NCBI RefSeq assembly: GCF_000266885.1
Contig: NC_018020.1
Coordinates: 1,302,001 to 1,366,000, forward strand
Length of the DNA: 64,000 nucleotides
Direction of reading: 5' to 3'
Source of the DNA: Turneriella parva DSM 21527
GTDB taxonomy: Bacteria; Spirochaetota; Leptospiria; Turneriellales; Turneriellaceae
Shown here: one piece after another, positions 56,329 to 63,725 of the stretch
Layout of the letters: each line of letters begins with the position of its first letter
Position numbering within the stretch: position 1 is the first letter of the stretch
Translations under genes and position numbers: made by a program
Notes under the pieces: generated by a model
The model's input: the letters and a program-made list of their open reading frames with translations, nothing else
Database searches by the model: none
What the model was told of the DNA's origin: nothing

Positions 56329-57075
56329 ATGCGCTTAATTTCTTGTCTGTTTTGTGCCACGTCCGCTTTTTCAATAAATCCCAAGGTAGTTCCAATCATG
56401 GAAGAAGCCAATCAATTCTTCGAGATCGGAGAGTTCGATCAAGCGTTGGCGAAATACGAACAAGTACTTAAGCTTGAGCCCAAACATTCTGACGCACTCT
56501 ACAACGGAGGGATGGCATCTCACCTTGGCGGCAAACCAGCCAGGGCCGCGGAGCTTTGGGAAATACTCAAATTAGAGCGACCAACGGATTTTCAACTTCA
56601 TGCGAAGCTGGTACAGGCTTACGCGGCCGTTGGAGACGCTGCAAAAACTGATAGCGCCCGCAACGAAATTTTCGCGCTCTACGGAAAATTGGGTGCGAAA
56701 GAACGTGCAGGGCGGGAATCATACTGTCGCGAACAGTTTGTGCGAAAAGGCTTCCGTGTGCTCGCTTTAGAATTTTTCGAGCTTACAGGCGAACGAGCCG
56801 TACGCTATGCGTTCGTTGTATTAACGGCAGACGGCAAAGAAGATTATCGCATCTCATTAGGGTCATATGATGCAACGACCAAAATATCTCGGGAATTGGG
56901 CGAAATAGGACCGAAAGAAAGAGTCTTTCATCTTGATGGATATTATAAAGGTGGAAGAGAGCACCGCACCTTTGAGATGTATCTTGGCGAACCAAAATAT
57001 GAAGAGATTAAGCGTACCGTAATAGAAATTCTCGATGGCAAAAAGAAAGCCTCGTCCAGTACCAAATCAAAATAA
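56329..57075 (+). CDS. TPR-repeat protein with C-terminal strand-rich domain
   Basis: A 248-residue protein. The N-terminus is hydrophobic and short (LISCLFCATSAFSIN), possibly a lipoprotein or weak signal. Two to three TPRs follow: NQFFEIGEFDQALAKYEQVL, LYNGGMASHLGGKPARAAEL and LVQAYAAVGDAAKTDSA. The C-terminal part (FVRKGFRVLALEFFELTGE, TTKISRELGEIGPKERVFHL) is mixed and not recognised. It is read on the plus strand, opposite to the cassette direction, and may be a separate insertion. Confidence 0.7.
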   Translation: MRLISCLFCATSAFSINPKVVPIMEEANQFFEIGEFDQALAKYEQVLKLEPKHSDALYNGGMASHLGGKPARAAELWEILKLERPTDFQLHAKLVQAYAAVGDAAKTDSARNEIFALYGKLGAKERAGRESYCREQFVRKGFRVLALEFFELTGERAVRYAFVVLTADGKEDYRISLGSYDATTKISRELGEIGPKERVFHLDGYYKGGREHRTFEMYLGEPKYEEIKRTVIEILDGKKKASSSTKSK

Positions 57076-57212
57076 AATTAGCTTACGAAAAAGCGTCGCC
57101 AAGAATGGCGACGGATAACCAGGGTGCAACTTCTTCAGACCATATGGATTTTACGCTGTGACGTTGCTGCTTGGCTAGCGGTAGCCATGAAGGGCTACCG
57201 CGTCGCTATCGT

Positions 57213-57710
57213 TTACGGTATCCAGAAGCTTCTTAGATAGGTGCTGAGCTCTAAGAACTCTTGTTGCTCTGACTGAATTGAGTACATTTCGGTCTTTCCC
57301 ATGGTTTTTAGTATCATAAAACCTGGCTTTAAGTCGGAGACGGATATCTTTTTTGCTTTCTTTACTGCATTTAGAAGCAGTGATTCAATCCGAGAACAAT
57401 CCTTCTTGCTGACGGCTCGAACATCATCCGGAGAACTCTGGTAATTAACCTCATTATTTTCACTTTTCCTTGGAAATACAAAATGGATGGCGCAGAATTT
57501 CTGAGGGTTTCCAGAAATATAGTATCGGACGCCTTTCGCATCGATCATTTCATATCGGCCACTGAGCTCTTGCTGAGGATAATTCTGAATAGGCGCCAAG
57601 AACGACCAAATCAGAATCATACGAAAGCCCGTGGTAAATGGCAATGTCTGCATTTTCTTTGCACGAGGCTGCATGATCTTTTGCAGAAAGTGGCCTTTGC
57701 TATTTTGCAT
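57213..57710 (-). CDS. Secreted protein of unknown function
   Basis: A 165-residue protein with a hydrophobic segment at residues 24-45 (TTGFRMILIWSFLAPIQNY) and a mature part that includes ELSGRYEMIDAKGVRYYISG and DCSRIESLLLNAVKKAKKI. No family is recognised. Its TAA stop is at the left end of a GTTTACG core (57211-57217), and an attC-like element lies before its start, so it is a possible cassette gene. Confidence 0.5.
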   Translation of the reverse strand: MQNSKGHFLQKIMQPRAKKMQTLPFTTGFRMILIWSFLAPIQNYPQQELSGRYEMIDAKGVRYYISGNPQKFCAIHFVFPRKSENNEVNYQSSPDDVRAVSKKDCSRIESLLLNAVKKAKKISVSDLKPGFMILKTMGKTEMYSIQSEQQEFLELSTYLRSFWIP

Positions 57711-57721
57711 ATTCTGGTAAT

Positions 57722-57888
57722 GCGTCTGAAGCGCCTGCCTGCGACGAGGCGAAGCCGAGCCTCCGTCCTAGGTGAAGTCCGGGTTTTGCGCCGCAAAACC
57801 CGGAGCACCGCAGCGCGACCAAGGATTCGCGAAGCGAATTCGCAGGTCTCCGCCTTCGGAGCGCAGCAGGTAAATTTTGTTAGGCGCC
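57722..57888 (-). repeat. attC-like element D (after vapC module 3)
   Basis: Minus strand: GGCGCCTAAC then AAAATTTACCTGCTGCGCTC, followed by large inner hairpins (GAATTCGC/GCGAATTC-like and CCGGGTTTTGCG/CGCAAAACCCGG). The left end is uncertain. The core GTTAGGC (plus strand, 57879-57885) is a canonical GTTRRRY site. Confidence 0.75.
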
Positions 57889-58332
57889 GTAACCACTGTG
57901 AAAAGGATTTATAACTGTGGTCTTACCGTACTTTTGTCCGTGATTTAAGTCTTCAGTAAGCACATAGGCGCAGTGGGATTGTTGGGCAGAGGCCAATACT
58001 AAAGAATCCCAAAAGGATAAAACGTAACGTTTCTGTATCTGGAAGGCTTCATCTATGATCTTGGTATCTGTGGGAACAACATTCCAAACATAATAGTCTT
58101 TTACGATTTTCTGAGCCTCGTCAATTTTAACTTTATTTCTGATTAAAGTGACGTAAAACTCTTGTAAGACTTGGGTGCTTATACTCGGAAGTGACGCCTT
58201 TTGCCAGAGGAGTTCTAATAAGGCGCCAGCCTGTGCATATTTCTCTGCATTAGCGATGTTAACACCATAAAATAGAATATTTGTATCAATGAACACCTCT
58301 GCATTTACGATGTCTCGTAATCGATCATTCAT
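57880..58332 (-). CDS. PIN-domain toxin, VapC-type (module 3), cassette gene
   Basis: A 150-residue PIN ribonuclease. Acidic active-site residues appear in VFIDTNILFYG, QVLQEFYVTLI, LSFWDSLVLASA and VLTEDLNHGQ, in the order of module 1, whose ending it shares (LTEDLN-x-GQ and NPF). Its TAA stop is formed by the first bases of the cassette core, so the reading frame ends exactly at the recombination site. It overlaps the antitoxin gene by eight bases. Confidence 0.85.
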   Translation of the reverse strand: MNDRLRDIVNAEVFIDTNILFYGVNIANAEKYAQAGALLELLWQKASLPSISTQVLQEFYVTLIRNKVKIDEAQKIVKDYYVWNVVPTDTKIIDEAFQIQKRYVLSFWDSLVLASAQQSHCAYVLTEDLNHGQKYGKTTVINPFHSGYGA

Positions 58333-58552
58333 ACGCGCTTTCTCTGGAGAAGTTGCCTTTACCTAGGTTAACTCCTTTTTTGATTATCTTCAGGGCATGC
58401 GACCTGGCTTTGTTTACTTCTGAAGCATTGTATGCGCTTTTCTCGATTAATTCAGTTACCCATCTGGAAAGAGATTTGCCTTGCTCAACGGCAATATGCT
58501 TCCCTTTCTTTAGAGTATTCTCGTCTATCCGCAGCGTAATATTCTTGAGCAT
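58325..58552 (-). CDS. VapB-type antitoxin (module 3), cassette gene
   Basis: A 75-residue ribbon-helix-helix protein: KNITLRIDENTLKKGKHIAVEQGKSLSRWVTELIEK is the DNA-binding part, and the charged tail would bind the PIN toxin. The gene comes first and overlaps the toxin by eight bases. Together the pair fills a cassette bounded by GGCGCCTAAC and its complement. Toxin-antitoxin genes are known to be frequent in large chromosomal integron arrays, where they may stabilise the array. Confidence 0.82.
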   Translation of the reverse strand: MLKNITLRIDENTLKKGKHIAVEQGKSLSRWVTELIEKSAYNASEVNKARSHALKIIKKGVNLGKGNFSRESAYE

Positions 58553-58688
58553 GAAGAATTAGTGCCCAGACCTTCGGTCACGTCAACAAATAAACACAAT
58601 AACACAGGATGCAGCTTTCAAATCGTTTATGCTCTGTTCGCTCGTCTTTCAGTTTGGAATTTTAGAACCAAAATTTTTTAGTTATGGC

Positions 58689-58960
58689 GCCTAACGTGGA
58701 ATTTACCTGACGTTTGGTGACGCTTGTGTCATTATTTTAATCTGTAAAGCCAATTTGCGTCGCCAAATGTGCCCGCAGCGCCTCGCGGCCAAGCACAAAA
58801 CAAGCGTCCCGCTTGTGCTTGGTCCGCGATCTTATGGCGCGTAGGGCCGCGACCTGTTTTCGGGTCTCTGCCTCCAGAGCACGTGCGACCGTTCTCAAGG
58901 TCTCCGTCTTCGGTGAAGCTACGGCACCGCAGCGAGCGCAGCAGGTAAATCTTGTTGTGT
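58689..58960 (-). repeat. attC-like element B (between vapBC module 3 and the barrel gene)
   Basis: Minus strand: ACACAAC then AAGATTTACCTGCTGCGCTC at one end, and CAGGTAAATTCCACGTTAGG at the other, so the L and R boxes pair. At about 272 bases it is longer than the known attC range (about 57-141), so it may contain an insertion or be a specialised type. Inner hairpin AAGCACAAG/CTTGTGCTT is visible. Confidence 0.72.
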
Positions 58961-58972
58961 GAAGTAGCATGC

Positions 58973-59674
58973 TTAGAAGGAAATCGTTTTAGAAATTCCG
59001 TAGAAGAGGCTCATGCCTAAATTGTCGATTGGAGTGCCTATCGAAATTTGCGAGGCGAACTTAGTGTGAAGACGATCTGTTTCGTAGAATAACACAAGAA
59101 ATAGATTCAAGTAAACGCTTTCGGTCAGTCGATATTTTGGCGCTATTCGCAGATTTATTCTAGATAGATCTGGCTCCCGGGCTTCATAGCCAGTTCTAGT
59201 TGATTTGTTAAATGAGTAATTTGTTAACTGGAAATCCAAAGAGGTAGATAGATACAACCTTTCACCAAGTTGAATGATGTACCCAAAGCCCAGGTAAGGC
59301 CTGAAAGTGGTTCTATAGTAAAAGGGCCATTCGGACAAAAACTCCTGGGTTGCTATGTTGTAAGTGCGACTCGCCGTACCAATTATACCGAATTCAGGTC
59401 CAAAATAGGCATACAGGTTATCTATCAAGAAGTAGCTTAATTGCGGGGCGAAATCAATGGAATATCTTTTGTAGAAAGTGTATGCGTTGTCGTACTTGTT
59501 AGGCGAACCTTCATATTCGTACGCATAAGTTTCTGTCCAGAATTTGAAACCAATTGAGCCGCCGATTTCAAACGTATGACGCTTAAAGGGAGATGAAATG
59601 GCTTTTTCCGACGGTTGCAGTGATGTTACGGTTAGGACAAAAATAATTAAATTTTGAAACAAATACTTTTTCAT
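58973..59674 (-). CDS. Secreted beta-barrel-like protein, cassette gene
   Basis: A 233-residue protein with a signal peptide (LFQNLIIFVLTVTSLQPSE) and many alternating aromatic/polar strands (FEIGGSIGFKFWTETYAYEY, FAPQLSYFLIDNLYAYFGPE, PYLGFGYIIQLGERLYLSTS), ending with an aromatic Phe (SKTISF), the usual end of outer-membrane barrels. The exact function is unknown. Its stop touches one cassette end (58954-58972) and the other end lies just before its start (59688-59706), so it fills a complete cassette. Confidence 0.72.
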   Translation of the reverse strand: MKKYLFQNLIIFVLTVTSLQPSEKAISSPFKRHTFEIGGSIGFKFWTETYAYEYEGSPNKYDNAYTFYKRYSIDFAPQLSYFLIDNLYAYFGPEFGIIGTASRTYNIATQEFLSEWPFYYRTTFRPYLGFGYIIQLGERLYLSTSLDFQLTNYSFNKSTRTGYEAREPDLSRINLRIAPKYRLTESVYLNLFLVLFYETDRLHTKFASQISIGTPIDNLGMSLFYGISKTISF

Positions 59675-59699
59675 AGAACAATCTCCCGCATGCTATTTC

Positions 59700-59764
59700 A
59701 CACAACTGCTATTACACGCAACAAACTAAACCGCTTTACCCATTCAGAAAAGCGGCTGTTAACA
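59700..59764 (-). repeat. attC-like element E (outer end of the array)
   Basis: ACACAAC (59700-59706) and GTTAACA (59758-59764) enclose CCGCTTT/AAAGCGG (59731-59754). It is short, about 65 bases, and it is the last site before the chromosomal lipoprotein gene. Its far core is poor, as expected for a border. Confidence 0.55.
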
Positions 59765-59819
59765 CGAAGTCACACACCCCCGCGCATGACAGCGCAGGCC
59801 GCCCAGTAGCCAGCCAACG

Positions 59820-60977
59820 CTACTTTGCGCTGGCGTCGAGGGCGTTGGGTTTGACGTCGCCGATCTTGAGCTTAATGCTGAGGCCAGAGGTGAGCAGGCG
59901 ATCGGCGAGGTCAAACGATGACCCCTCGAACTCCACCTCGAGTTTGGCCGCCTTGCCGGCAGAGCCTTTTGGGTTCACGGCTTTGACGCCACGCACCTTT
60001 TCGGTGAGTTCGCCGCGCAGCACCATGAGCTTTTCATAGTCGAGCCCGGTAATCAGCAGCGTGATCGTGTTGCCGCGGTTGATGTCCCACAGTTTGACGA
60101 TGTCGGTGACGAGCTTTTCTCTGAGCGGTGTGACGGCTTTTTTGACGGCGTTCACCGCACCGCTTTCGGCGTTGATATGCGGGTACGCGCCATGCTCTTG
60201 ACCGGCGGTCAGAATTTTGCCGGTGTTGATGTCAATCACGCGCAGGTTGAGGTCGGCCTGCACCGAGATCAGCTGCGACCCGGCGATTTTGCCCGCCTCT
60301 TTCACGCGGCTTGAACCCACGAGAATAATTTCTGCGCCGGCATCGACACCGATCGACTTCGCGGCAGAGTTATCGCCGCTGAGCGCCGAAGCGATTTTGC
60401 GGCGATTCTTCGCGACGATTTTTTCAACTGTGCTTTTGTCGACGAACGGAAACCCCTGCGCGATAAACTGCGCTTCGAGTTCGGTCTGCGCAATTTTGTT
60501 TGGGTCGCTCTTGCCGTTGAACGACTCGTCGACGAGCACCATCATGCGTGGTTTGCCCTGCGACGCAACGACCTCGGCGATCGTCTCGTTGATCATCGCT
60601 TCGCTCACCTTCGCTTTGATCTTCACATGGTATTCGACATCAGAAACCGCAGACGCCGAAAGAATTTCAAACGTCTCGATCATGCCCTCAGATTTGCTCG
60701 TCACCTTCTGGCTCACGAGCTGAAAGTTCTTCACATCGGTGCGCGCCGACACCAGGCTGCCAAGCACCTCTTGCACCGCAAGGCGCTTGGCGTCTTTCAG
60801 CGCCTCATCTTTTGCAAGACCAAGGTTGCCATTTTGAATCGCGGCGATGCCCGTGACGGTGATCCAGCCCCCCTGGGCTGGGCCTTCGGGCTTGTCACCC
60901 GTCGACTTGCAGCTGATGGCAAGTGTCGCCATAATGAGGATCAAGTAAGTTCTGGTTCTGTTAACGAATGCGTTCAT
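59820..60977 (-). CDS. FlgT/LPP20-like lipoprotein
   Basis: From ATG 60977 the protein is 385 residues, with lipobox LAISC. The first domain has WITVTGIAAIQNGNLGLAKD followed by KDAKRLAVQEVLGSLVSART, the pattern of the FlgT N-terminal/LPP20 domain. A second part (MVLVDESFNGKSDPNK, VDAGAEIILVGSSRVKEAG) resembles the CsgG/TolB-N type fold of FlgT middle domains, and the C-terminal part has GNTITLLITGLDYEKLMVL. It may be an outer-membrane protein related to flagellar or secretion assembly. It is immediately upstream of radA on the same strand. Confidence 0.75.
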   Translation of the reverse strand: MNAFVNRTRTYLILIMATLAISCKSTGDKPEGPAQGGWITVTGIAAIQNGNLGLAKDEALKDAKRLAVQEVLGSLVSARTDVKNFQLVSQKVTSKSEGMIETFEILSASAVSDVEYHVKIKAKVSEAMINETIAEVVASQGKPRMMVLVDESFNGKSDPNKIAQTELEAQFIAQGFPFVDKSTVEKIVAKNRRKIASALSGDNSAAKSIGVDAGAEIILVGSSRVKEAGKIAGSQLISVQADLNLRVIDINTGKILTAGQEHGAYPHINAESGAVNAVKKAVTPLREKLVTDIVKLWDINRGNTITLLITGLDYEKLMVLRGELTEKVRGVKAVNPKGSAGKAAKLEVEFEGSSFDLADRLLTSGLSIKLKIGDVKPNALDASAK

Positions 60978-61015
60978 GCGCGCAAGCTGCATAACAGTTT
61001 GCGTATGTAAAATCA

Positions 61016-61058
61016 TTTCTCTAACCTTAGTTTGCTTCGCAAACTCAGGTTAGAGAAA
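61016..61058. terminator. Hairpin containing the radA stop codon
   Basis: TTTCTCTAACCT-AGTTTG (61016-61034) pairs with CAAACT-AGGTTAGAGAAA (61040-61058), with one mismatch. The TAA of radA (61050-61052) is in one arm. No T-run is visible in the direction of radA. Confidence 0.6.
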
Positions 61059-62375
61059 CGGTAATTCGCGTTCGATCAGCTGCACGAATTTCTCGCCCCG
61101 GCGAATTTCTGACACTGCCGCAGCGCCGCCCCAGAGGGCATTGCTGACATTCCACGCGTCGAGCGCGCGGCGGCGCTCTTCAAGCCCGCCGGCGGCGCGA
61201 ATTTCACCCGTCAGCGACACCTGGCCTGCGACGGCGCGGCCTTTTTGCAGCGGCTTTTCGAGGTAGCTCGACGCCATTGCGCACAAGAGCGCGAGGTCGC
61301 CCGCGGGTTCGCTGAGCTGCGTGCCGCCATTCACGCGCACGAAAATGTCGCATTGCGAGAGTTTCAGCGAGCAGAACTTTTCCAGAATCGCCGCGATCAG
61401 GTGAATGCGCGAGAGCTCGATATTCTCACCAATGCGGCGGCCATTGGCAAAGCCCGTCGGGGTGACGAGCACCTGAATCTCGAGCGGCATCACGCGCGTG
61501 CCTTCAAGCTGCGGAAATAAACAGCTGCCGATGCCGCCGATTTCTTGCACGGGCAGCAGCGAATCGGCATTCTCGATTTCGCGAAAGCCCGTTGCGGTCA
61601 TTTCGAAAATCGCGACGTCGCCCGTGGCACCGAAGCGGTTTTTTACGGCGCGTAAGAACCGGTAACGGCTCGTCGGGTTCTGTTCAAAATAGATAACCGT
61701 GTCGACGGCATGCTCTAGCAGTTTCGGCCCGGCAATCTGGCCATCTTTGGTGATATGGCCGGCAATCAGAAACGCCACCTGATTTGATTTCGCGAATTCA
61801 ACGATGCGTTGTGTAACTTCGCGAATCTGCGCAGGCGAGCCGGCAAAGCCGGTGCGCTGGTCGGTATATGTCGTCTGAATCGAATCGATCAGCACGAGCT
61901 TCGATTTTTTCGCGTGAACGTATTCAAAGATCTGCGCGAGGCTGTTACCCTGCACGATGTCGAGATTGTCTTTGAGACCAAGCCTCGCCGCGCGCGCGTG
62001 AACCTGGGCGAGGCTCTCTTCGCCGGTGACATAAACGCCCGCGGCGCTGCGAAGCACCTCGAGCAACAGCGTCGACTTGCCAATGCCGGGTTCGCCGCCG
62101 ATCAGAATCACAGCGCCCGCCATGACGCCGCCGCCCAAGATCTGGTCGAATTGCCTGAGGCCGGTCTTCACGAGCGGCTCTGCGGTTGTTGTTGAGGTAA
62201 TGAGCTTCGCGCCCTCTGCAGGCCCCGCAGAAGACCCTGCTGGGCTCTCAGCAAAGCGGTTCTCGCTCAGGCTGTTCCAGGCCTTGCACGAAGGGCACTG
62301 CCCGTACCATTTGGCAAACGAATCACCGCACTCGGTGCAGAGGTAAGAGACTTTATCTTTTTTGGGTTTTTGCAT
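61050..62375 (-). CDS. radA: DNA repair protein RadA
   Basis: RadA is a hexameric, RecA-like ATPase with a Lon-like end that drives branch migration in recombinational repair. The N-terminal zinc finger is CTEC at residues 12-15 and CPSC at 27-30. Walker A is GGEPGIGKSTL, the RadA-specific KNRFG motif is present, and the C-terminal Lon-like part has RVNGGTQLSEPAGDLALLCA. At 441 residues it is normal length. It is upstream of the FlgT-like gene with a shared palindrome between them. Confidence 0.95.
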   Translation of the reverse strand: MQKPKKDKVSYLCTECGDSFAKWYGQCPSCKAWNSLSENRFAESPAGSSAGPAEGAKLITSTTTAEPLVKTGLRQFDQILGGGVMAGAVILIGGEPGIGKSTLLLEVLRSAAGVYVTGEESLAQVHARAARLGLKDNLDIVQGNSLAQIFEYVHAKKSKLVLIDSIQTTYTDQRTGFAGSPAQIREVTQRIVEFAKSNQVAFLIAGHITKDGQIAGPKLLEHAVDTVIYFEQNPTSRYRFLRAVKNRFGATGDVAIFEMTATGFREIENADSLLPVQEIGGIGSCLFPQLEGTRVMPLEIQVLVTPTGFANGRRIGENIELSRIHLIAAILEKFCSLKLSQCDIFVRVNGGTQLSEPAGDLALLCAMASSYLEKPLQKGRAVAGQVSLTGEIRAAGGLEERRRALDAWNVSNALWGGAAAVSEIRRGEKFVQLIERELPFL

Positions 62376-62408
62376 TTGTTGAAACAGCCGAGGCTACCTT
62401 TTTTTCAG

Positions 62409-62549
62409 GTCATGCTTCGACTGGCTCAGCATGACAATAAAATATTGGGAATGCTATTGTATTCAAGCCACGATTCAATCTGCAAGAAGACCAAGAGCCC
62501 GGCTAAAGAACCAAGCACCCTTGTCATGCTGAGCCTGTCGAAGCATGAC
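62409..62549. repeat. REPIN-like inverted pair (TTCGAC-CTCAG repeat), locus 2
   Basis: GTCATGCTTCGACTGGCTCA (62409-62428) and its inverted relative GTCATGCTGAGCCTGTCGAA (62523-62542), each a hairpin of 27 bases, are about 87 bases apart. The pair is the same type as at 47693-47815. Confidence 0.8.
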
Positions 62550-62592
62550 AAGAAAGGCGAACGCAGCCTGTTTGCTGCGCACCAAACGAAGA

Positions 62593-62916
62593 TTACTTTA
62601 CGTAGTTCAGCGCAGCTGTTTTTTCTGCGACGTCCCACACCATGGTGGCGACCATCAGAATCACAAACGGAATCGAAAGCGCAGCGAAAAAGACGATGAG
62701 CTTCTCTTCCCATTTGAGGTGCATGAAATACAGAGCCACAAGGCCGGCTTTGATCGATGCGATGAACATTGCGATGGAGATGTTCACCGCTACCGAGCCG
62801 AAGTCGAGCTTCGCGATTTTGACGGTGACGTATGTCAGAATAATCAGGCCCACGAAAGTGAGCGTGAGCTCTTTCATGTGCGAGTGCGGTGCGTGTCCGG
62901 TTTCTGAGTGTGCCAT
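62593..62916 (-). CDS. Cytochrome c oxidase subunit IV
   Basis: A 107-residue protein with three membrane helices and the prokaryotic subunit IV pattern: LTFVGLIILTYVTVKIAKLD, then SIAMFIASIKAGLVALYFMH and VFFAALSIPFVILMVATMVW, with the conserved HLKWE between helices 2 and 3. It is the small accessory subunit of an aa3/caa3-type oxidase. It follows subunit III by 12 bases. A REPIN-like pair lies downstream. Confidence 0.9.
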   Translation of the reverse strand: MAHSETGHAPHSHMKELTLTFVGLIILTYVTVKIAKLDFGSVAVNISIAMFIASIKAGLVALYFMHLKWEEKLIVFFAALSIPFVILMVATMVWDVAEKTAALNYVK

Positions 62917-62927
62917 GTTATCTCTCC

Positions 62928-63725
62928 TTATGCGACCAGATAGAGCAGCGGAAACAGGTAGATCCAGATAAGGTCGACAAGGTGCCAGTAAAGGCCCGAA
63001 ACCTCAACAGGAGTGTACCAGCCGGGGTGAAACTCACCTTTGATGCCCTTGTACATTACCCAACCGAGCAGTGAAAGCCCGATAACAATGTGCAGGCCGT
63101 GAATGCCTGTCATGATGAAGTAAAGAAAGAAGAACATGCTGGCAAACGCTGGCTTTGATTTGTCAGTGCTGCCGATGTTGGCGAGGTTGAAAGGCACAAC
63201 CTTGCACTTCTCAACCATCACGTCTTCACCGTGGTGTTTGTCGAACGTGTCTTCGCACTTGTTGTCGGCCTTGAGCGCCTGGTAGAGTTCAGGTGCAATC
63301 GCCGCTTTCGCGAGTTCAACTTCGTGCACCTTGTGGCCATATTCAAACTTCTTGTTAATCAAGAAGCCGATACCGCAAGCGATCGTGATGCCGAACAGAA
63401 TCAGCATCAGGCGGTTGTTGCCGCGCTTGACTGCTTCGATGCCCCAGGCAACGGTAAATGAGCTGAAGAGCAGAATGACTGTGTTCGCGGCGCCGAAGGC
63501 GACGCTCAGTTCTTTCGCCGAAGCATGAAACGCTTCGCCGTCACGGTAATAGGCAATCGCATACGCTGTGAAGAGAATCGCAAAGAGCAGAATCTCTGTG
63601 GCAAGAAAGAGCCACATGCCGAAACGCGACATCGAATAGACGAGCGGCGCTGGGTTGCCCCAGAGGCTGCCGTCGCGTACGGTGCGGCCTTCGTAGGTTG
63701 TGTAACCTGCCTGATTCGAGCCCAT
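62928..63725 (-). CDS. Cytochrome c oxidase subunit III
   Basis: A 265-residue membrane protein with seven helices. Subunit III marks are GMWLFLATEILLFAILFTAY near the N-terminus, with the Glu of the conserved pocket, and the C-terminal MTGIHGLHIVIGLSLLGWV and GLYWHLVDLIWIYLFPLLYL, which fit the HGxH and WHFVD-type motifs. A long loop of about 60 residues between helices 3 and 4 contains a Cys pair (NKCEDTFDKHHGEDVMVEKC) and is unusual. Its start overlaps the stop of subunit I (TAATG), so they are coupled. Confidence 0.93.
   Translation of the reverse strand: MGSNQAGYTTYEGRTVRDGSLWGNPAPLVYSMSRFGMWLFLATEILLFAILFTAYAIAYYRDGEAFHASAKELSVAFGAANTVILLFSSFTVAWGIEAVKRGNNRLMLILFGITIACGIGFLINKKFEYGHKVHEVELAKAAIAPELYQALKADNKCEDTFDKHHGEDVMVEKCKVVPFNLANIGSTDKSKPAFASMFFFLYFIMTGIHGLHIVIGLSLLGWVMYKGIKGEFHPGWYTPVEVSGLYWHLVDLIWIYLFPLLYLVA

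Larger units (their letters stand above)
52487..59764 (-). mobile_element. Integron-type gene-cassette array, no integrase in view
   Basis: At least five gene units have ends that complement each other, the structure made when integron cassettes carry RYYYAAC/GTTRRRY cores: vapBC (57879-57888 with 58686-58695, 10/10), the barrel gene (58954-58972 with 59688-59706, 18/19), the hydrolase (13/18), the RDD gene (12/16) and brnTA (12/16). Behind the stop of the genes lies an attC-like element; three share AACAAAATTTACCTGCTGCG with few changes. The direction is minus, so an integrase and attI would lie beyond 59764, but none is present there. Plus-strand genes in between do not fit clearly. Confidence 0.7.

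Noticed and set aside
58737-58970. Frame of 77 codons inside attC-like element B
   Set aside because: It is entirely inside a palindromic element and Arg/Ala-rich; no ribosome site is visible.
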